From positions 1 through 43,263 of the forward strand of contig JAUYSQ010000270.1 in the NCBI GenBank assembly GCA_030696285.1: a DNA stretch of 43,263 nucleotides, written 5' to 3'. The notes below the pieces were generated by a model, which was not told the origin of the DNA, did no database searches, and was given only the letters and a program-made list of their open reading frames with translations. Shown here piece after piece: positions 1 through 9,899 of this stretch; the stretch's first letter is position 1; the number at the start of each line of letters is the position of its first letter. This DNA is from Sulfuricurvum sp. (GTDB lineage: Bacteria > Campylobacterota > Campylobacteria > Campylobacterales > Sulfurimonadaceae). The translations under genes were made by a program, and so were the position numbers.

Positions 1-1435
1 CCATCAAGCTTCCAAAGATCAAGCACTTTTTGAAAAAGCGGTTACTTCCTTTAAAAATGCAAAAGCCATCCGTTTTAGCTCTCTGATTACGAATGAAGAG
101 GCGATGATTCTACAGCGTTTAAAAGAGAAACAGGGAATCAAGCTTTTCAACGAAGAGGCACGAGCGTATCAATCTTTTATGAGCGCATACAGTTCGATCA
201 GCGGTAAAAGTGCCTTCAGCGGCTCTTTGGATGCTATTGCCCAAAGCGACGGGATCATTGTTTTAGGCGGACGTGTCAGTACCGATAATCCGGCGGTTCG
301 TTACGCAATGACCACAGCAGCACGTCATAATGGAGCACGGGTAGTGTATATGCACCCGCTTGAAGATACGTTGCTTCAAAACGTGGTCACTCAGATGGTG
401 AAATACGAAGCGGGTTCGGAAGAGGGGGTTGTAGCGATGCTTGCCCAAACCCTTTTGAAAAATTGCGATGTCAGCGATGAGGCAAAGAAATTCTTAGATG
501 CTTTGGATGATGGGTATTTGTGCGCTGAATCCAATGTAGGGGATGAAGAATTTGATCGTATTTCAAAAACTTTGCGTCGTGCGAAACGTAAAACACTCGT
601 TATCGGCTCGGATGTATTGACCCATAAACGTTCAGCTAATATTGCCCGCTTGTGTGCCTTGATTGAAAAATACAGTGACTTTTCACTCGTTATCGTCCCT
701 CAAAATGTCAACACGGTCGGTGTCTCTCTTATCTGTGATTTGGATAAAGAGGAAACAATTTCTTCGGTTGTCGGAGTCAATGCCCACGGTGATTTTGTTG
801 TCGGTTCATTCGGTGAGTGCGATATGCCTCTTCCGGCGCTCAACCAGCAAGAGGGGACGTTTGTAAGTCTTAATTACCAACTCTTGGCAACCAATGTAGC
901 GGTCGCATTTGAGGGATACTGTCTTAATGATATCGCTGTTTCTCTTGGGGTTTCGGCACAAAATACGATCGATTATACGGTTCAATTACCAGAAGAAAAA
1001 GGGTTTAAAGTCGTCGAGTTTGATGCTTTGGAGAACTTTTACGGAGCATTGGGCGAGGATAACCGTGGCTATAGATTAGCAACAATGGACGTTGCAACCA
1101 ATGAAGCGCTAGAAGAGATCGATGATTTACCGGAGTTTAACGGCACGGTTGTCTATTACTCTAATCCGGTGAATCAATTCAACGCGTACACCGCGCGAAC
1201 AACTCAGCTTGAGCATGATACATCCCTTCGCGGTTCAGCACAGTTTGCAACGGCGGCACGAATTTCCAATGGCGATAAGGTCATGATCGAGGGAAGTGAG
1301 AGCGTTCGAACATTTGTCCTCGATGAAACGCTCAAAGGAACCATTGCCCTGTTGCCTACATACGATGGTGTCTTTGGTGGAGCAAATGAGTCCTATCGTT
1401 TTGAAAAAATTAAACTTACAAAGGTGGGGAGTTAA
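1..1435 (+). CDS. nuoG: NADH-quinone oxidoreductase NuoG-type subunit, first paralog (5' end outside window)
   Basis: The frame is open from base 2, so the gene starts upstream of the window and only its C-terminal 477 or so residues are seen. This part aligns by eye along its length with the C-terminal molybdopterin-oxidoreductase-like half of the next gene. The two share the run ITNEEAMILQRLKEK, a LIEKY segment and the ALNQQEGT motif. No iron-sulfur cysteine motifs lie in the visible part, so I cannot say whether this copy carries the N-terminal clusters. In complex I, NuoG is the large iron-sulfur subunit of the peripheral arm facing the cytoplasm. The stop lies 3 bases before the next ATG, so the two paralogs are co-transcribed. 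NuoG assignment is strong; the exact role of the copy is open. Confidence 0.85.
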   Translation, partial: HQASKDQALFEKAVTSFKNAKAIRFSSLITNEEAMILQRLKEKQGIKLFNEEARAYQSFMSAYSSISGKSAFSGSLDAIAQSDGIIVLGGRVSTDNPAVRYAMTTAARHNGARVVYMHPLEDTLLQNVVTQMVKYEAGSEEGVVAMLAQTLLKNCDVSDEAKKFLDALDDGYLCAESNVGDEEFDRISKTLRRAKRKTLVIGSDVLTHKRSANIARLCALIEKYSDFSLVIVPQNVNTVGVSLICDLDKEETISSVVGVNAHGDFVVGSFGECDMPLPALNQQEGTFVSLNYQLLATNVAVAFEGYCLNDIAVSLGVSAQNTIDYTVQLPEEKGFKVVEFDALENFYGALGEDNRGYRLATMDVATNEALEEIDDLPEFNGTVVYYSNPVNQFNAYTARTTQLEHDTSLRGSAQFATAARISNGDKVMIEGSESVRTFVLDETLKGTIALLPTYDGVFGGANESYRFEKIKLTKVGS

Positions 1436-1438
1436 ATC

Positions 1439-3925
1439 ATGAATGAAATAACGATAACCATAGACGGCAAACAAGTACAGACGCAAGAGGGTGAATACAT
1501 CCTCAATGCGGCGCGTGCCAATGGGATATTTATCCCTGCCATCTGTTATCTTACGCGCTGCTCGCCAACCTTGGCGTGTCGTATTTGTCTCGTAGAAGCC
1601 GATGGAAAACAAGTCTATGCGTGCAATGCAAAAGCGAAAGAGGGGATGGATATCAACACCAGCACCACAACGATTGAAGCAGAAAAACGTGCCATTATGG
1701 AAGTGTACGATGTGAACCATCCACTTGAGTGCGGCGTGTGCGATCAATCGGGAGAGTGTGAACTTCAAAATTACACGCTTGAGATCGGGGTAGATAAACA
1801 AACCTATTCGATTGCCGATACCCATAAGCCGGCACAAGATTGGGGTCTTATCCATTATGATCCGGCATTGTGTATTATGTGCGAGCGTTGTATTACCGTG
1901 TGTAAAGATATGATTGGAGATGCAGCGCTCTCTACGGTTGCACGCGGTGGGGAGAACATTGAAGCGGCGTTCAAAGAGTCAATGCCCAAAGATGCGTATG
2001 CGATGTGGAATAAGCTCAATAAATCCCTTATTGCCCCTAATGCAGGAGACACCCTCGATTGTACCAATTGTGGCGAGTGTACAGCCGTATGTCCGGTCGG
2101 TGCATTGGTAAGCAGTGATTATCAGTACACTTCCAATGCGTGGGAACATACCCAAATTCCCGCAACATGCGCCCATTGCAGTGCAGGATGTCAGATCAGT
2201 TACGATATTAAACATACCGATATTGCTAATCCAGACGCTAAAATCTACCGCGTTAAAAATGAGTGGAATTATGTCTCATTGTGCGGTGCAGGACGCTATG
2301 GATACGATTTTGAAAATCGCAATGTGACCAAAGATACGGCAGCGTTTGATGCCGCCATTGTAGCGTTTAAAGGTGCTGATACGATTCGTTTTACCTCGAC
2401 TATTACCAACGAAGAGGCGATGATTTTACAACGTCTCAAAGAGAAATTTGGCTACCGTCTGATCAACGATGAAGCGCGTGTGTTTAAAAACTTCCTCGGG
2501 CATTACAGTGGGATTACGGGTGAATCCCTCTATCGCGGTAGTCTCAAAGAGGTGCATGAGTCTGATTTCGTGGTTTCCATTGGAACGGCTCTTAAAACCG
2601 ACAATCCGAATGCCCGTTTTGCGATGAACAATGCCCTTTCCATGAACAAAGGGGCAGGATTGTATTTTCATCCGATCAATGATCCCGTCATCGAAGATAT
2701 GTCTAAAAACGTGACGCAGATCAACTATGCGCCGTTGAGGGAAGAGACAGCACTGTATTTGATGCTGGATCTTTTTGGGGATAAATCAGCAATGCCATCG
2801 AGCGTTACCGACTATCTTTCAACCTTTCATTCCCTAAAAACCGTTACGATCGAAGAGACGGTTGACGAAAAAGTGACCGAAACTGTCACGAAAAAAGTCC
2901 TCAATGAAGAGACAGGTCTTGAAGAAGAGGTGAGCGAACAGGTCACAAAAACAGTGAAGAAAAAAGTCTCCAAAGAGGTAGAGGTTGATTCCAATCGTCT
3001 TTTAGACCTTTTGAATGCACCGGCAAATTTCACTGAGACATTGACGAAATATTTGGCGAAAAAAGAGAAGTTTTCGTTGATGGTAGGCCCTGATTTGTAC
3101 ACCCATCCCCATGCGGCAAACTGTGCCCGTTTGGTGGGGCTTATCGAAAAATATACCGCGTTTGATGTTACAATGATTCCTAATCTCGCCAATACGTTGG
3201 GTGTTGCCCTTATTTGTGACTTGGATGAGAGTGCGGGAAGTAATACTATAGGTTATAATACGGCAGGAAATTTCACCCTCAGCGCGCTCGGTGGCGGTGA
3301 TTTGGATATGCCGGCACTCAATCAGCAAGAGGGGACATTAACGAGCATTGATAAGCGTGTCAATCCGACGAATGTTGCTCTTGCCTTTGGCGGATATGTT
3401 CTCAATGACATTGCCTCTGCTCTTGGGCTTGAGGCTTCGTTAACGGTTGATTACACGTCACAACTTCCTGTAAACGCAGGATTTAAAGCGGTTGAGTTTG
3501 ATACGTTGCCCAACCATTATACCAATGCAGGTGAAGAGATTCGTGGATACGTACTCGAATCACAACGTGTTGAAGTGAGTGGTGATGAGAGCGTGCAAGC
3601 CTTTGATGAAAACAGTGCTTTGCAGGGGAATGTGGTATATCTTGCCAATCCTGTTTTGCAGTTTACATCGTTTACCGCTGTATCTCATCAGTTGCATGAA
3701 GAGGGTGGATTGTACGCATCTACGGCCTTTATGAGTGCAAATGATTTGAATGCAGGGGATAGTGTCCGTGTAGAAACGTCTCACGGTGAGATGGTGCTTC
3801 CGCTCGTTAACGACTCAAAAATAAACGGAGATATAACCTATCTTCCGACATTTGATTCAAAAATTAATTCTAGTGCATTGTTTGGCGGTTATCGCTTTAC
3901 GACTGTATCTATTCAAAAGGTGTAA
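1439..3925 (+). CDS. nuoG: NADH-quinone oxidoreductase subunit G, second paralog
   Basis: This 828-residue protein has the full NuoG set of iron-sulfur ligands. A 2Fe-2S ferredoxin domain uses C36, C47, C50 and C62. A His-Cys3 site uses H94, C98, C101 and C107. Two 4Fe-4S clusters use C145/148/151/155 and C208/211/214/218. A further 4Fe-4S site, N7-like, uses C244/247/251/282. The rest is the molybdopterin-oxidoreductase-like domain, related to the preceding gene. It carries electrons inside the cytoplasmic arm of complex I. Roughly residues 465-520 form a Lys/Glu/Val/Thr-rich insert with repeated TETVTKKV- and TKTVKKKV-like units that the first paralog lacks. An AAGGTGGGG ribosome site overlaps the end of the upstream gene. 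nuoH follows after 3 bases. Confidence 0.95.
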   Translation: MNEITITIDGKQVQTQEGEYILNAARANGIFIPAICYLTRCSPTLACRICLVEADGKQVYACNAKAKEGMDINTSTTTIEAEKRAIMEVYDVNHPLECGVCDQSGECELQNYTLEIGVDKQTYSIADTHKPAQDWGLIHYDPALCIMCERCITVCKDMIGDAALSTVARGGENIEAAFKESMPKDAYAMWNKLNKSLIAPNAGDTLDCTNCGECTAVCPVGALVSSDYQYTSNAWEHTQIPATCAHCSAGCQISYDIKHTDIANPDAKIYRVKNEWNYVSLCGAGRYGYDFENRNVTKDTAAFDAAIVAFKGADTIRFTSTITNEEAMILQRLKEKFGYRLINDEARVFKNFLGHYSGITGESLYRGSLKEVHESDFVVSIGTALKTDNPNARFAMNNALSMNKGAGLYFHPINDPVIEDMSKNVTQINYAPLREETALYLMLDLFGDKSAMPSSVTDYLSTFHSLKTVTIEETVDEKVTETVTKKVLNEETGLEEEVSEQVTKTVKKKVSKEVEVDSNRLLDLLNAPANFTETLTKYLAKKEKFSLMVGPDLYTHPHAANCARLVGLIEKYTAFDVTMIPNLANTLGVALICDLDESAGSNTIGYNTAGNFTLSALGGGDLDMPALNQQEGTLTSIDKRVNPTNVALAFGGYVLNDIASALGLEASLTVDYTSQLPVNAGFKAVEFDTLPNHYTNAGEEIRGYVLESQRVEVSGDESVQAFDENSALQGNVVYLANPVLQFTSFTAVSHQLHEEGGLYASTAFMSANDLNAGDSVRVETSHGEMVLPLVNDSKINGDITYLPTFDSKINSSALFGGYRFTTVSIQKV

Positions 3926-3928
3926 AGC

Positions 3929-4918
3929 ATGGATATGGCATTTATCATCGAAACGATTGTCAAAATCGTCGTTATTTTATTGGTGTTCTCTGCCCTTGCG
4001 GGTTTGGGTACCTATTTTGAGCGTAAAGTATTGGCGTTTATGCAACGCCGTCTTGGGCCCATGCACGTAGGACCTTTTGGACTGCTTCAAGTAGCAGCCG
4101 ATGGGATCAAACTCTTCACAAAAGAGGATATTATCCCTCAAAATGTTGTGAAGCCTATCTTTAAAATTGCACCCGTTATTACAGCGGCAACGGCATTTAT
4201 GGCAGCAGCGGCTATTCCTTTTTGGCCTCAGTTTACAGTCTTTGGTTATACGGTACATCCGATTGTAGCCGATGTTAATATCGGTATTTTGTATGTTCTT
4301 GGGATGATGGCGATTGGGCTTTACGGTCCGTTGCTGGGCGGTATGGCATCGGCAAATAAGTTTTCATTGATCTCAGCAGCGCGTAGTGCGGCGGTCTTTA
4401 TCTCATACGAGGTCGTAAGCGGTCTTTCTTTGCTCGCTCCGCTTATGATGGTAGGGTCATTGTCGCTCATCGACATTAACAACTACCAAGCAGGCGGGAT
4501 CGGAAACTGGATCGTTTGGTCACAGCCGGTTGCGTTTATCCTCTTTTGGATTGCTGCATTTGCGGAAACGGGTCGTACTCCGTTTCACCTTATCGCGAAT
4601 GATCACGAGATTATTGATGGATTCGGGACAGAATATTCGGGTATGCGATGGGGCCTTTTCTTCATCGGTGAGTACGCCAATATGTTCTTTATTTCGTTTG
4701 TAATCGCAATCATTTTCTTGGGCGGTTTTGGTGATGGATCCATTGCAGGAGCATTCCAATTGCTTCTAAAAGTTTCATTCTTCTTCTTCTTTTTCCTCTG
4801 GACACGCGCTGCATGGCCAGATGTTAGACCGGATCAATTGATGTGGTTGTGTTGGAAAGTGTTGATGCCTATAGCCGTGATCAATGTTGTGATCACCGGT
4901 TTTGTGATGATGTTCTAA
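3929..4918 (+). CDS. nuoH: NADH-quinone oxidoreductase subunit H
   Basis: This 329-residue, strongly hydrophobic protein has about eight membrane segments. It carries the family landmarks: ERKVLAFMQRRLGP near residue 30, which lies at the quinone-access region, and FAETGRTPFHL near residue 215. NuoH is the inner-membrane subunit that joins the peripheral arm to the proton-pumping arm and forms much of the quinone-binding chamber. The length matches the usual 320-335 residues. The ATG lies 3 bases after the nuoG stop, and nuoI follows after 10 bases. Nothing unusual is visible. Confidence 0.97.
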   Translation: MDMAFIIETIVKIVVILLVFSALAGLGTYFERKVLAFMQRRLGPMHVGPFGLLQVAADGIKLFTKEDIIPQNVVKPIFKIAPVITAATAFMAAAAIPFWPQFTVFGYTVHPIVADVNIGILYVLGMMAIGLYGPLLGGMASANKFSLISAARSAAVFISYEVVSGLSLLAPLMMVGSLSLIDINNYQAGGIGNWIVWSQPVAFILFWIAAFAETGRTPFHLIANDHEIIDGFGTEYSGMRWGLFFIGEYANMFFISFVIAIIFLGGFGDGSIAGAFQLLLKVSFFFFFFLWTRAAWPDVRPDQLMWLCWKVLMPIAVINVVITGFVMMF

Positions 4919-4928
4919 GGAGGGATGG

Positions 4929-5543
4929 ATGCATAGTGAACCATTGAATGATCGTAACGTAAGTGAGCAAAGTGCTTATTACTACGTTGATATTGAAGAG
5001 TATCCGACCACAGGTTGGGATAAGTTTAAGCAAGTTGTCAAGAGAACCTTTAGAGGGGAATTGTTTGTCGGCTTGTGGGTAGTCATGCGTGAGATGATCA
5101 AATTTGATATTCATACGGTTCAATACCCTAAAGAGAAGCTCCCGATCGGACCGCGTTACCGTGCGGTTCATAAACTGTTACGTTTGTGGGAATCAGGATA
5201 TGAGCGTTGTATTGGATGCGGATTGTGTGAAAAAATCTGTATCTCCGATTGTATCCGTATGGACACTAAAATCGATGAGAACAGCCGCAAAGAGGTTACG
5301 GAATACAGTATCAATCTTGGTCGCTGTATTTTCTGTGGTTATTGTGCTGAAGTGTGCCCTGAACTTGCAATTGTTCATGGACAACGGTATGAAAATGGAT
5401 CCGAGCAGCGTGCCCATTTCGTTATCAAAGACGATATGCTGACTCCTCTTGATTTCCTAACATCAGGGCAACAAGCAGAGTATCCAGGTTTTGGTTCAAT
5501 TACCCCAAATGAGAGCGTTACTAAAACGCCTCTTGCGTATTAA
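4929..5543 (+). CDS. nuoI: NADH-quinone oxidoreductase subunit I (2x 4Fe-4S)
   Basis: This 204-residue protein has two ferredoxin-type 4Fe-4S motifs, with C94/97/100/104 and C133/136/139/143, and in each the fourth cysteine of one motif would complete the other cluster as in family members. NuoI holds clusters N6a and N6b and passes electrons from NuoG towards N2 and quinone. The start is the ATG at 4929, preceded by a strong AAGGAGGG site at 4918-4924. The earlier ATG at 4925 runs into a stop after three codons. The protein is longer than E. coli NuoI (180 residues) because of an N-terminal extension of about 25 residues rich in acidic and tyrosine residues. Confidence 0.97.
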   Translation: MHSEPLNDRNVSEQSAYYYVDIEEYPTTGWDKFKQVVKRTFRGELFVGLWVVMREMIKFDIHTVQYPKEKLPIGPRYRAVHKLLRLWESGYERCIGCGLCEKICISDCIRMDTKIDENSRKEVTEYSINLGRCIFCGYCAEVCPELAIVHGQRYENGSEQRAHFVIKDDMLTPLDFLTSGQQAEYPGFGSITPNESVTKTPLAY

Positions 5544-5555
5544 GGAGGATAGGAT

Positions 5556-6140
5556 ATGTTTGAAGCAGTCGCTTTTTATTTGTTTGCGACACTCACGATT
5601 ATAATGTTTACCATTACGGTCATGACATCTCAGGCACTGTACGCATTGACCGCAATGGCGGCAGGGATGATTTTCATTTCGGCGTTTTTCTTTATTTTAG
5701 GTGCGGACTTTTTGGGTGCGATTCAGATCATTGTTTACACCGGTGCCGTTATGGCGTTGTATGCGTTTGGAATGATGTTTTTTGATACGACGCGTACGTT
5801 GGTAGAAAAACGCTCTAATCCGCGTTTGGTTGTTGTTCTTGGAGGATTGGCAGCCGTGTTGGTCGTTCTTATCGTCCTCGCACCTATCGTCACTACCAAT
5901 ATAAATGCCCATTATCCTATTGACCCTTCAGTCGGGAACTCTCAAGCAATCGGGATGGTTTTGTTCACGAAATATTTAGTCCCTTTTGAGCTGGCTGCGG
6001 TTATGCTGCTGGTTGCAATGATTGCAGGGATTGTTTTGGCAGGTAAAAAAATGGACAAATCATTAACCTTGATGGCGGATGAAGAGATTGCCTTGATGCA
6101 CGCTTCTTCGACACAAAATACAGAAGAAGGAGCACACTGA
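5556..6140 (+). CDS. nuoJ: NADH-quinone oxidoreductase subunit J
   Basis: This 194-residue integral membrane protein has about five hydrophobic segments and the NuoJ signature GADFLGAIQIIVYTGAVMAL near residue 48-67, which contains the pi-bulge helix region of the family. It belongs to the membrane arm of complex I next to NuoK and NuoA. An AAGGAGG site precedes the ATG. Its TGA stop shares one base with the nuoK ATG (TGATG), so translation is probably coupled. Confidence 0.95.
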   Translation: MFEAVAFYLFATLTIIMFTITVMTSQALYALTAMAAGMIFISAFFFILGADFLGAIQIIVYTGAVMALYAFGMMFFDTTRTLVEKRSNPRLVVVLGGLAAVLVVLIVLAPIVTTNINAHYPIDPSVGNSQAIGMVLFTKYLVPFELAAVMLLVAMIAGIVLAGKKMDKSLTLMADEEIALMHASSTQNTEEGAH

Positions 6141-6445
6141 TGGAATTGACACTTAACCATTATTTGGTGCTCTCTACGATATTGTTTGCGATCGGTTTGA
6201 TCGGGGTCATGCGTCGTAAAAACTTGTTGATGCTCTTTTTTGCAACAGAGATTTTACTCAATGCCGTTAATATCGGATTTGCGGCAATTTCTCATTATCG
6301 CGGTGATTACACAGGACAAATGTTTGCTTTCTTTATAATCGCGATTGCAGCATCGGAAGTCGCTGTTGGACTTGGGCTTTTGATTGTTTGGTACAAACGC
6401 ACAGGCAAGATCGACCTTGATCAAATGACATCGATGAGAGGATAG
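6140..6445 (+). CDS. nuoK: NADH-quinone oxidoreductase subunit K
   Basis: This 101-residue protein has three membrane helices and matches the family's usual length of about 100. The two intramembrane glutamates known to matter in NuoK are present as E37 and E73, equivalent to E36 and E72 of E. coli. It forms part of the proton path between NuoH/J and the antiporter-like subunits. It overlaps nuoJ by one base, and nuoL follows after 6 bases. Confidence 0.96.
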   Translation: MELTLNHYLVLSTILFAIGLIGVMRRKNLLMLFFATEILLNAVNIGFAAISHYRGDYTGQMFAFFIIAIAASEVAVGLGLLIVWYKRTGKIDLDQMTSMRG

Positions 6446-6451
6446 GACCAC

Positions 6452-8341
6452 ATGGAAATTTATTTATACATTGCACTGTTTGCTCCATTGGTGGGTTCAC
6501 TGTTTGCAGGACTTTTTGGTGCATCGCCTAAAACCGTCATTACCGGTATTGTTACGTCAGGGCTTCTTTTCACCTCTTTTATAAGCAGTGCTATTTTGCT
6601 GAGTTTCGTCATGTCCGGTCACACCGTTCATGTTGAGATGATGACATGGATGGCTGCGGGAGATTTGTATATCCCCTTTGGTTTTGTTGTCGATCAGGTG
6701 AGTGTCACCATGATGATGGTTGTAAGCATTGTTTCAACCGTGGTTCATATCTACTCTATTGGTTATATGGATCATGACAAAGGGTTTAACCGCTTCTTCT
6801 CCTATCTCTCCGCTTTCGTATTCTCGATGATGGTCCTCGTTATGAGTGACAACTTTTTGGGACTCTTTATCGGATGGGAAGGGGTTGGTTTGTGTTCATG
6901 GCTCCTTATTGGTTTTTGGTATCACAAAGAATCAGCAACATGGGCAGCAAACGAAGCCTTCATTATGAACCGTATCGCTGACTTGGCGATGTTAATCGGT
7001 ATTTTCATGATGTATTGGAGTCTTGGTTCTTTACAATATGATGTCGTATTTGCAAATATCGGAAATATTCCTGTTGAGGTTGTTACATGGATTGGAATTT
7101 TCCTCTTTATCGGAGCGATGGGTAAATCAGCACAGTTTCCTCTTCACACATGGCTTGCAGATGCGATGGAAGGTCCTACTCCTGTTTCGGCATTGATCCA
7201 CGCCGCGACAATGGTTACCGCAGGAGTTTATCTCGTTGTACGTGCAAACCCTATCTATGATCTAATCCCAGAAGTTGGATTATTTATTGCAAGCTTGGGT
7301 GCATTTGTTGCGATGTTCGCTGCAACGATGGCCTTGGTAAATCGTGATATGAAACGAATTATTGCGTACTCAACGCTCTCACAGTTGGGTTATATGTTTG
7401 TTGCAGCAGGTCTTGGTGCGTATTGGGTAGCTCTGTTTCACCTTATGGCTCACGCATTTTTCAAAGCGCTTCTTTTCTTGGGTGCGGGTAATGTTATGCA
7501 TGCAATGCACGATGAGCTTGATCCATTTAAAATGGGTGGTTTGAAAAAATCGATGAAATGGACATGGATACTGATGACTCTAGCGTCTGTAGCATTGGCG
7601 GGTATCTATCCATTAGCAGGTTTCTTCTCTAAAGATCTTATTTTAGAAGTAGCTTTTGTAGAACAGCACTATATTCTCTACACAGTATTATTGTTAACTG
7701 CGGGATTGACGGCATTTTATTCGTTCCGTCTTGTGGCATTGATCTTCCATGGCAATGAGAGACATTTAGAGCACGGTATTCATCCTCATGAAGCGTATAA
7801 TTTCGTATTGTTTGCGATGGCGCCATTGGGAATTTTAGCTGTGATCGCCGGTATGGCCTTTAAAACACCGTATTACGAGATGGTAACTCAGCTTTTGCCG
7901 GCGATTGAATATCATATTCATAACCATACAGTATTTTGGATTATGACGATTGGGACACAACTGTTTGTGATACTCGCAATTGCGTATGCGTATAAAAAGT
8001 ATGCTAAAGCCGTTAAGGTGGATGAAAAAGTTGAATCAGGTTTCTTCTATCAACTGCTTTATAACCAATATTTCATCCCTAAAATTTATGACGAGGTATT
8101 CTCGAAACCGTATTTGAAGCTCTCAAAGCTTGCATGGAAAGAGATTGACTTAAAAATCGTCGATGCAACCGTAGACGGAATTGCCAATGTAATTTACCGT
8201 ACGGGTGAAAAGACACACACGATGCAAGATGGTAACCTCTCGAGCATGTTACGCTGGATGGTTATTGGTTTGGTAGTTTTATTGGTACTTGCTGTGGCGT
8301 TTACTGCGGGTTATAACGTAGTCAATCTACGAGCAATGTAA
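6452..8341 (+). CDS. nuoL: NADH-quinone oxidoreductase subunit L
   Basis: This 629-residue antiporter-like subunit is slightly longer than E. coli NuoL (613). The conserved glutamate in GWEGVGLCSW (E143) and the lysine in GAMGKSAQFP (K225) are in place, followed by HTWLADAMEGPTPVSALIH. The C-terminal region from about residue 510 fits the lateral amphipathic helix plus the final membrane anchor typical of NuoL. It is the most distal proton-pumping subunit of the membrane arm. nuoM follows at once, with its ribosome site overlapping the stop. Confidence 0.97.
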   Translation: MEIYLYIALFAPLVGSLFAGLFGASPKTVITGIVTSGLLFTSFISSAILLSFVMSGHTVHVEMMTWMAAGDLYIPFGFVVDQVSVTMMMVVSIVSTVVHIYSIGYMDHDKGFNRFFSYLSAFVFSMMVLVMSDNFLGLFIGWEGVGLCSWLLIGFWYHKESATWAANEAFIMNRIADLAMLIGIFMMYWSLGSLQYDVVFANIGNIPVEVVTWIGIFLFIGAMGKSAQFPLHTWLADAMEGPTPVSALIHAATMVTAGVYLVVRANPIYDLIPEVGLFIASLGAFVAMFAATMALVNRDMKRIIAYSTLSQLGYMFVAAGLGAYWVALFHLMAHAFFKALLFLGAGNVMHAMHDELDPFKMGGLKKSMKWTWILMTLASVALAGIYPLAGFFSKDLILEVAFVEQHYILYTVLLLTAGLTAFYSFRLVALIFHGNERHLEHGIHPHEAYNFVLFAMAPLGILAVIAGMAFKTPYYEMVTQLLPAIEYHIHNHTVFWIMTIGTQLFVILAIAYAYKKYAKAVKVDEKVESGFFYQLLYNQYFIPKIYDEVFSKPYLKLSKLAWKEIDLKIVDATVDGIANVIYRTGEKTHTMQDGNLSSMLRWMVIGLVVLLVLAVAFTAGYNVVNLRAM

Positions 8342-8351
8342 GGAGATGTTG

Positions 8352-9899
8352 ATGCAAGAACATATTTTATCGATTTTGATTTTTTTCCCGGCATTGGCAG
8401 CAATGCTCGGATTTGTGGTACATAAAGACAGCGCAAGGGCGTATGGGATCACGGTAGCCGCGATTGAGTTTTTCCTTTCGTTGTGGTTGTGGCATTTGTA
8501 TGATCCGATGACGTCGGGGATGCAATTTATGGAGATGGCACCGCTTATACCTGTCTTTGGTATTAACTATTTGGTTGGAATTGACGGTATTTCCCTCTTT
8601 ATCATTATCTTAGCAACTTTTTTCACATTGATCGGGATTGCTTCACTCACGGAAACACGCCGTGTCAAAGATATGATTATCACGTTGCTCTTTTTGGAGA
8701 TGACGATGATCGGGGTATTTGCAGCACTGGATGCAATTGTCTTTTACGTTTTTTGGGAACTCTCTCTTGTTCCGATGCTTTATATCATCGGTGCATGGGG
8801 CGGACCTCTTCGTATTTACGCATCGGTTAAATTTTTCCTCTACACGTTTACCGGTTCATTGGTGATGCTGGTCGGTATGCTCTTTATGGCATACTTTTAC
8901 TATCAAGCAACAGGGCAATGGAGCTTCTCATTACTTGAGTGGTATCGCTTGATTCTCCCTGTTAATTTCCAAATGTGGTTATTTGCGGCCTTTTTCTTGG
9001 GATTTGCGATCAAAGTACCGATGTTTCCGTTCCACACATGGCTCCCATATGCCCATGGTCAAGCACCGACAATCGGTTCCGTTATCTTGGCTGCTATTTT
9101 ACTTAAAATGGGAACCTATGCATTTGTCCGTTTCTCGCTTCCATTGTTTCCGGATGCGTCGGTTGCGTTTATGTTTCCTATTGCGATACTTGCAGTCATT
9201 ATGATTGTGTATGCGGCGATGGTGGCATACGCCCAAGAGGATATTAAACAAGTCGTAGCGTACAGCTCGGTCTCACACATGGGGGTTATTATCCTTGGAA
9301 TATTTGCACTGAACGTTGAGGGGATTTCAGGTTCGGTCTTTTTAATGATTGGTCATGGAGTTGTCTCGGGTGCACTGTTCTTGCTTGTCGGTGTCCTTTA
9401 TGACAGACGGCATACGAAACTGATAAGTGAATTTGGTGGAATTGCATCCGTTATGCCACGATATGCGACCATCTTTGGAATTATGATGATGGCATCGGTG
9501 GGATTACCGCTTACGATTAACTTCGTTGGAGAGTTTTTAAGTCTCCTTGGATTTTACAAACAGTCGCATGCTTATACACTTGTAGCGGGTACAGCGATTA
9601 TCGTGGGTGCCATTTATATGTTGAGCGCGTACAAAAAAGTCTTTTTTGGCACAGTTACCAAAGAAGAGAATAAAAATCTTAAAGATGTAAACCGTACGGA
9701 ATTGCTCGGCCTCATTCCATTGGTTATCGTGGCAATTTGGCTGGGTGTTTATCCAAAACCGGTGCTAGAGCCGATCAATAACAGCGTTGAAGCGATTGTT
9801 CAGCTGATGCACGACAAAGCACAAACACCGGAAGCGCAAAAACGTATCCCTAATCTTGCCGAAACCGGCACGATGAATTCCGCTCAGGAGGCACACTAA
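8352..9899 (+). CDS. nuoM: NADH-quinone oxidoreductase subunit M
   Basis: This is an antiporter-like proton-pumping subunit of about 515 residues. Conserved residues include the glutamate in [14 protein letters not shown] (about E136) and the lysine in [18 protein letters not shown] (about K221). I chose the ATG at 8352 over the in-frame ATG at 8346. The AGGAG site at 8341-8345 would touch the earlier codon but stands 6 bases from the later one. The TAA stop overlaps the nuoN ATG by one base. The hydrophilic tail of about 35 residues at the C-terminus is rich in Ala, Gln and Glu and is probably not in the membrane. Confidence 0.96.
   Translation: MQEHILSILIFFPALAAMLGFVVHKDSARAYGITVAAIEFFLSLWLWHLYDPMTSGMQFMEMAPLIPVFGINYLVGIDGISLFIIILATFFTLIGIASLTETRRVKDMIITLLFLEMTMIGVFAALDAIVFYVFWELSLVPMLYIIGAWGGPLRIYASVKFFLYTFTGSLVMLVGMLFMAYFYYQATGQWSFSLLEWYRLILPVNFQMWLFAAFFLGFAIKVPMFPFHTWLPYAHGQAPTIGSVILAAILLKMGTYAFVRFSLPLFPDASVAFMFPIAILAVIMIVYAAMVAYAQEDIKQVVAYSSVSHMGVIILGIFALNVEGISGSVFLMIGHGVVSGALFLLVGVLYDRRHTKLISEFGGIASVMPRYATIFGIMMMASVGLPLTINFVGEFLSLLGFYKQSHAYTLVAGTAIIVGAIYMLSAYKKVFFGTVTKEENKNLKDVNRTELLGLIPLVIVAIWLGVYPKPVLEPINNSVEAIVQLMHDKAQTPEAQKRIPNLAETGTMNSAQEAH

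Noticed and set aside
1235-1855. 206-codon open frame on the minus strand across the joint of the two nuoG genes
   Set aside because: It lies wholly antisense to two well-supported NuoG genes, has no ribosome site, and its translation looks like random composition.
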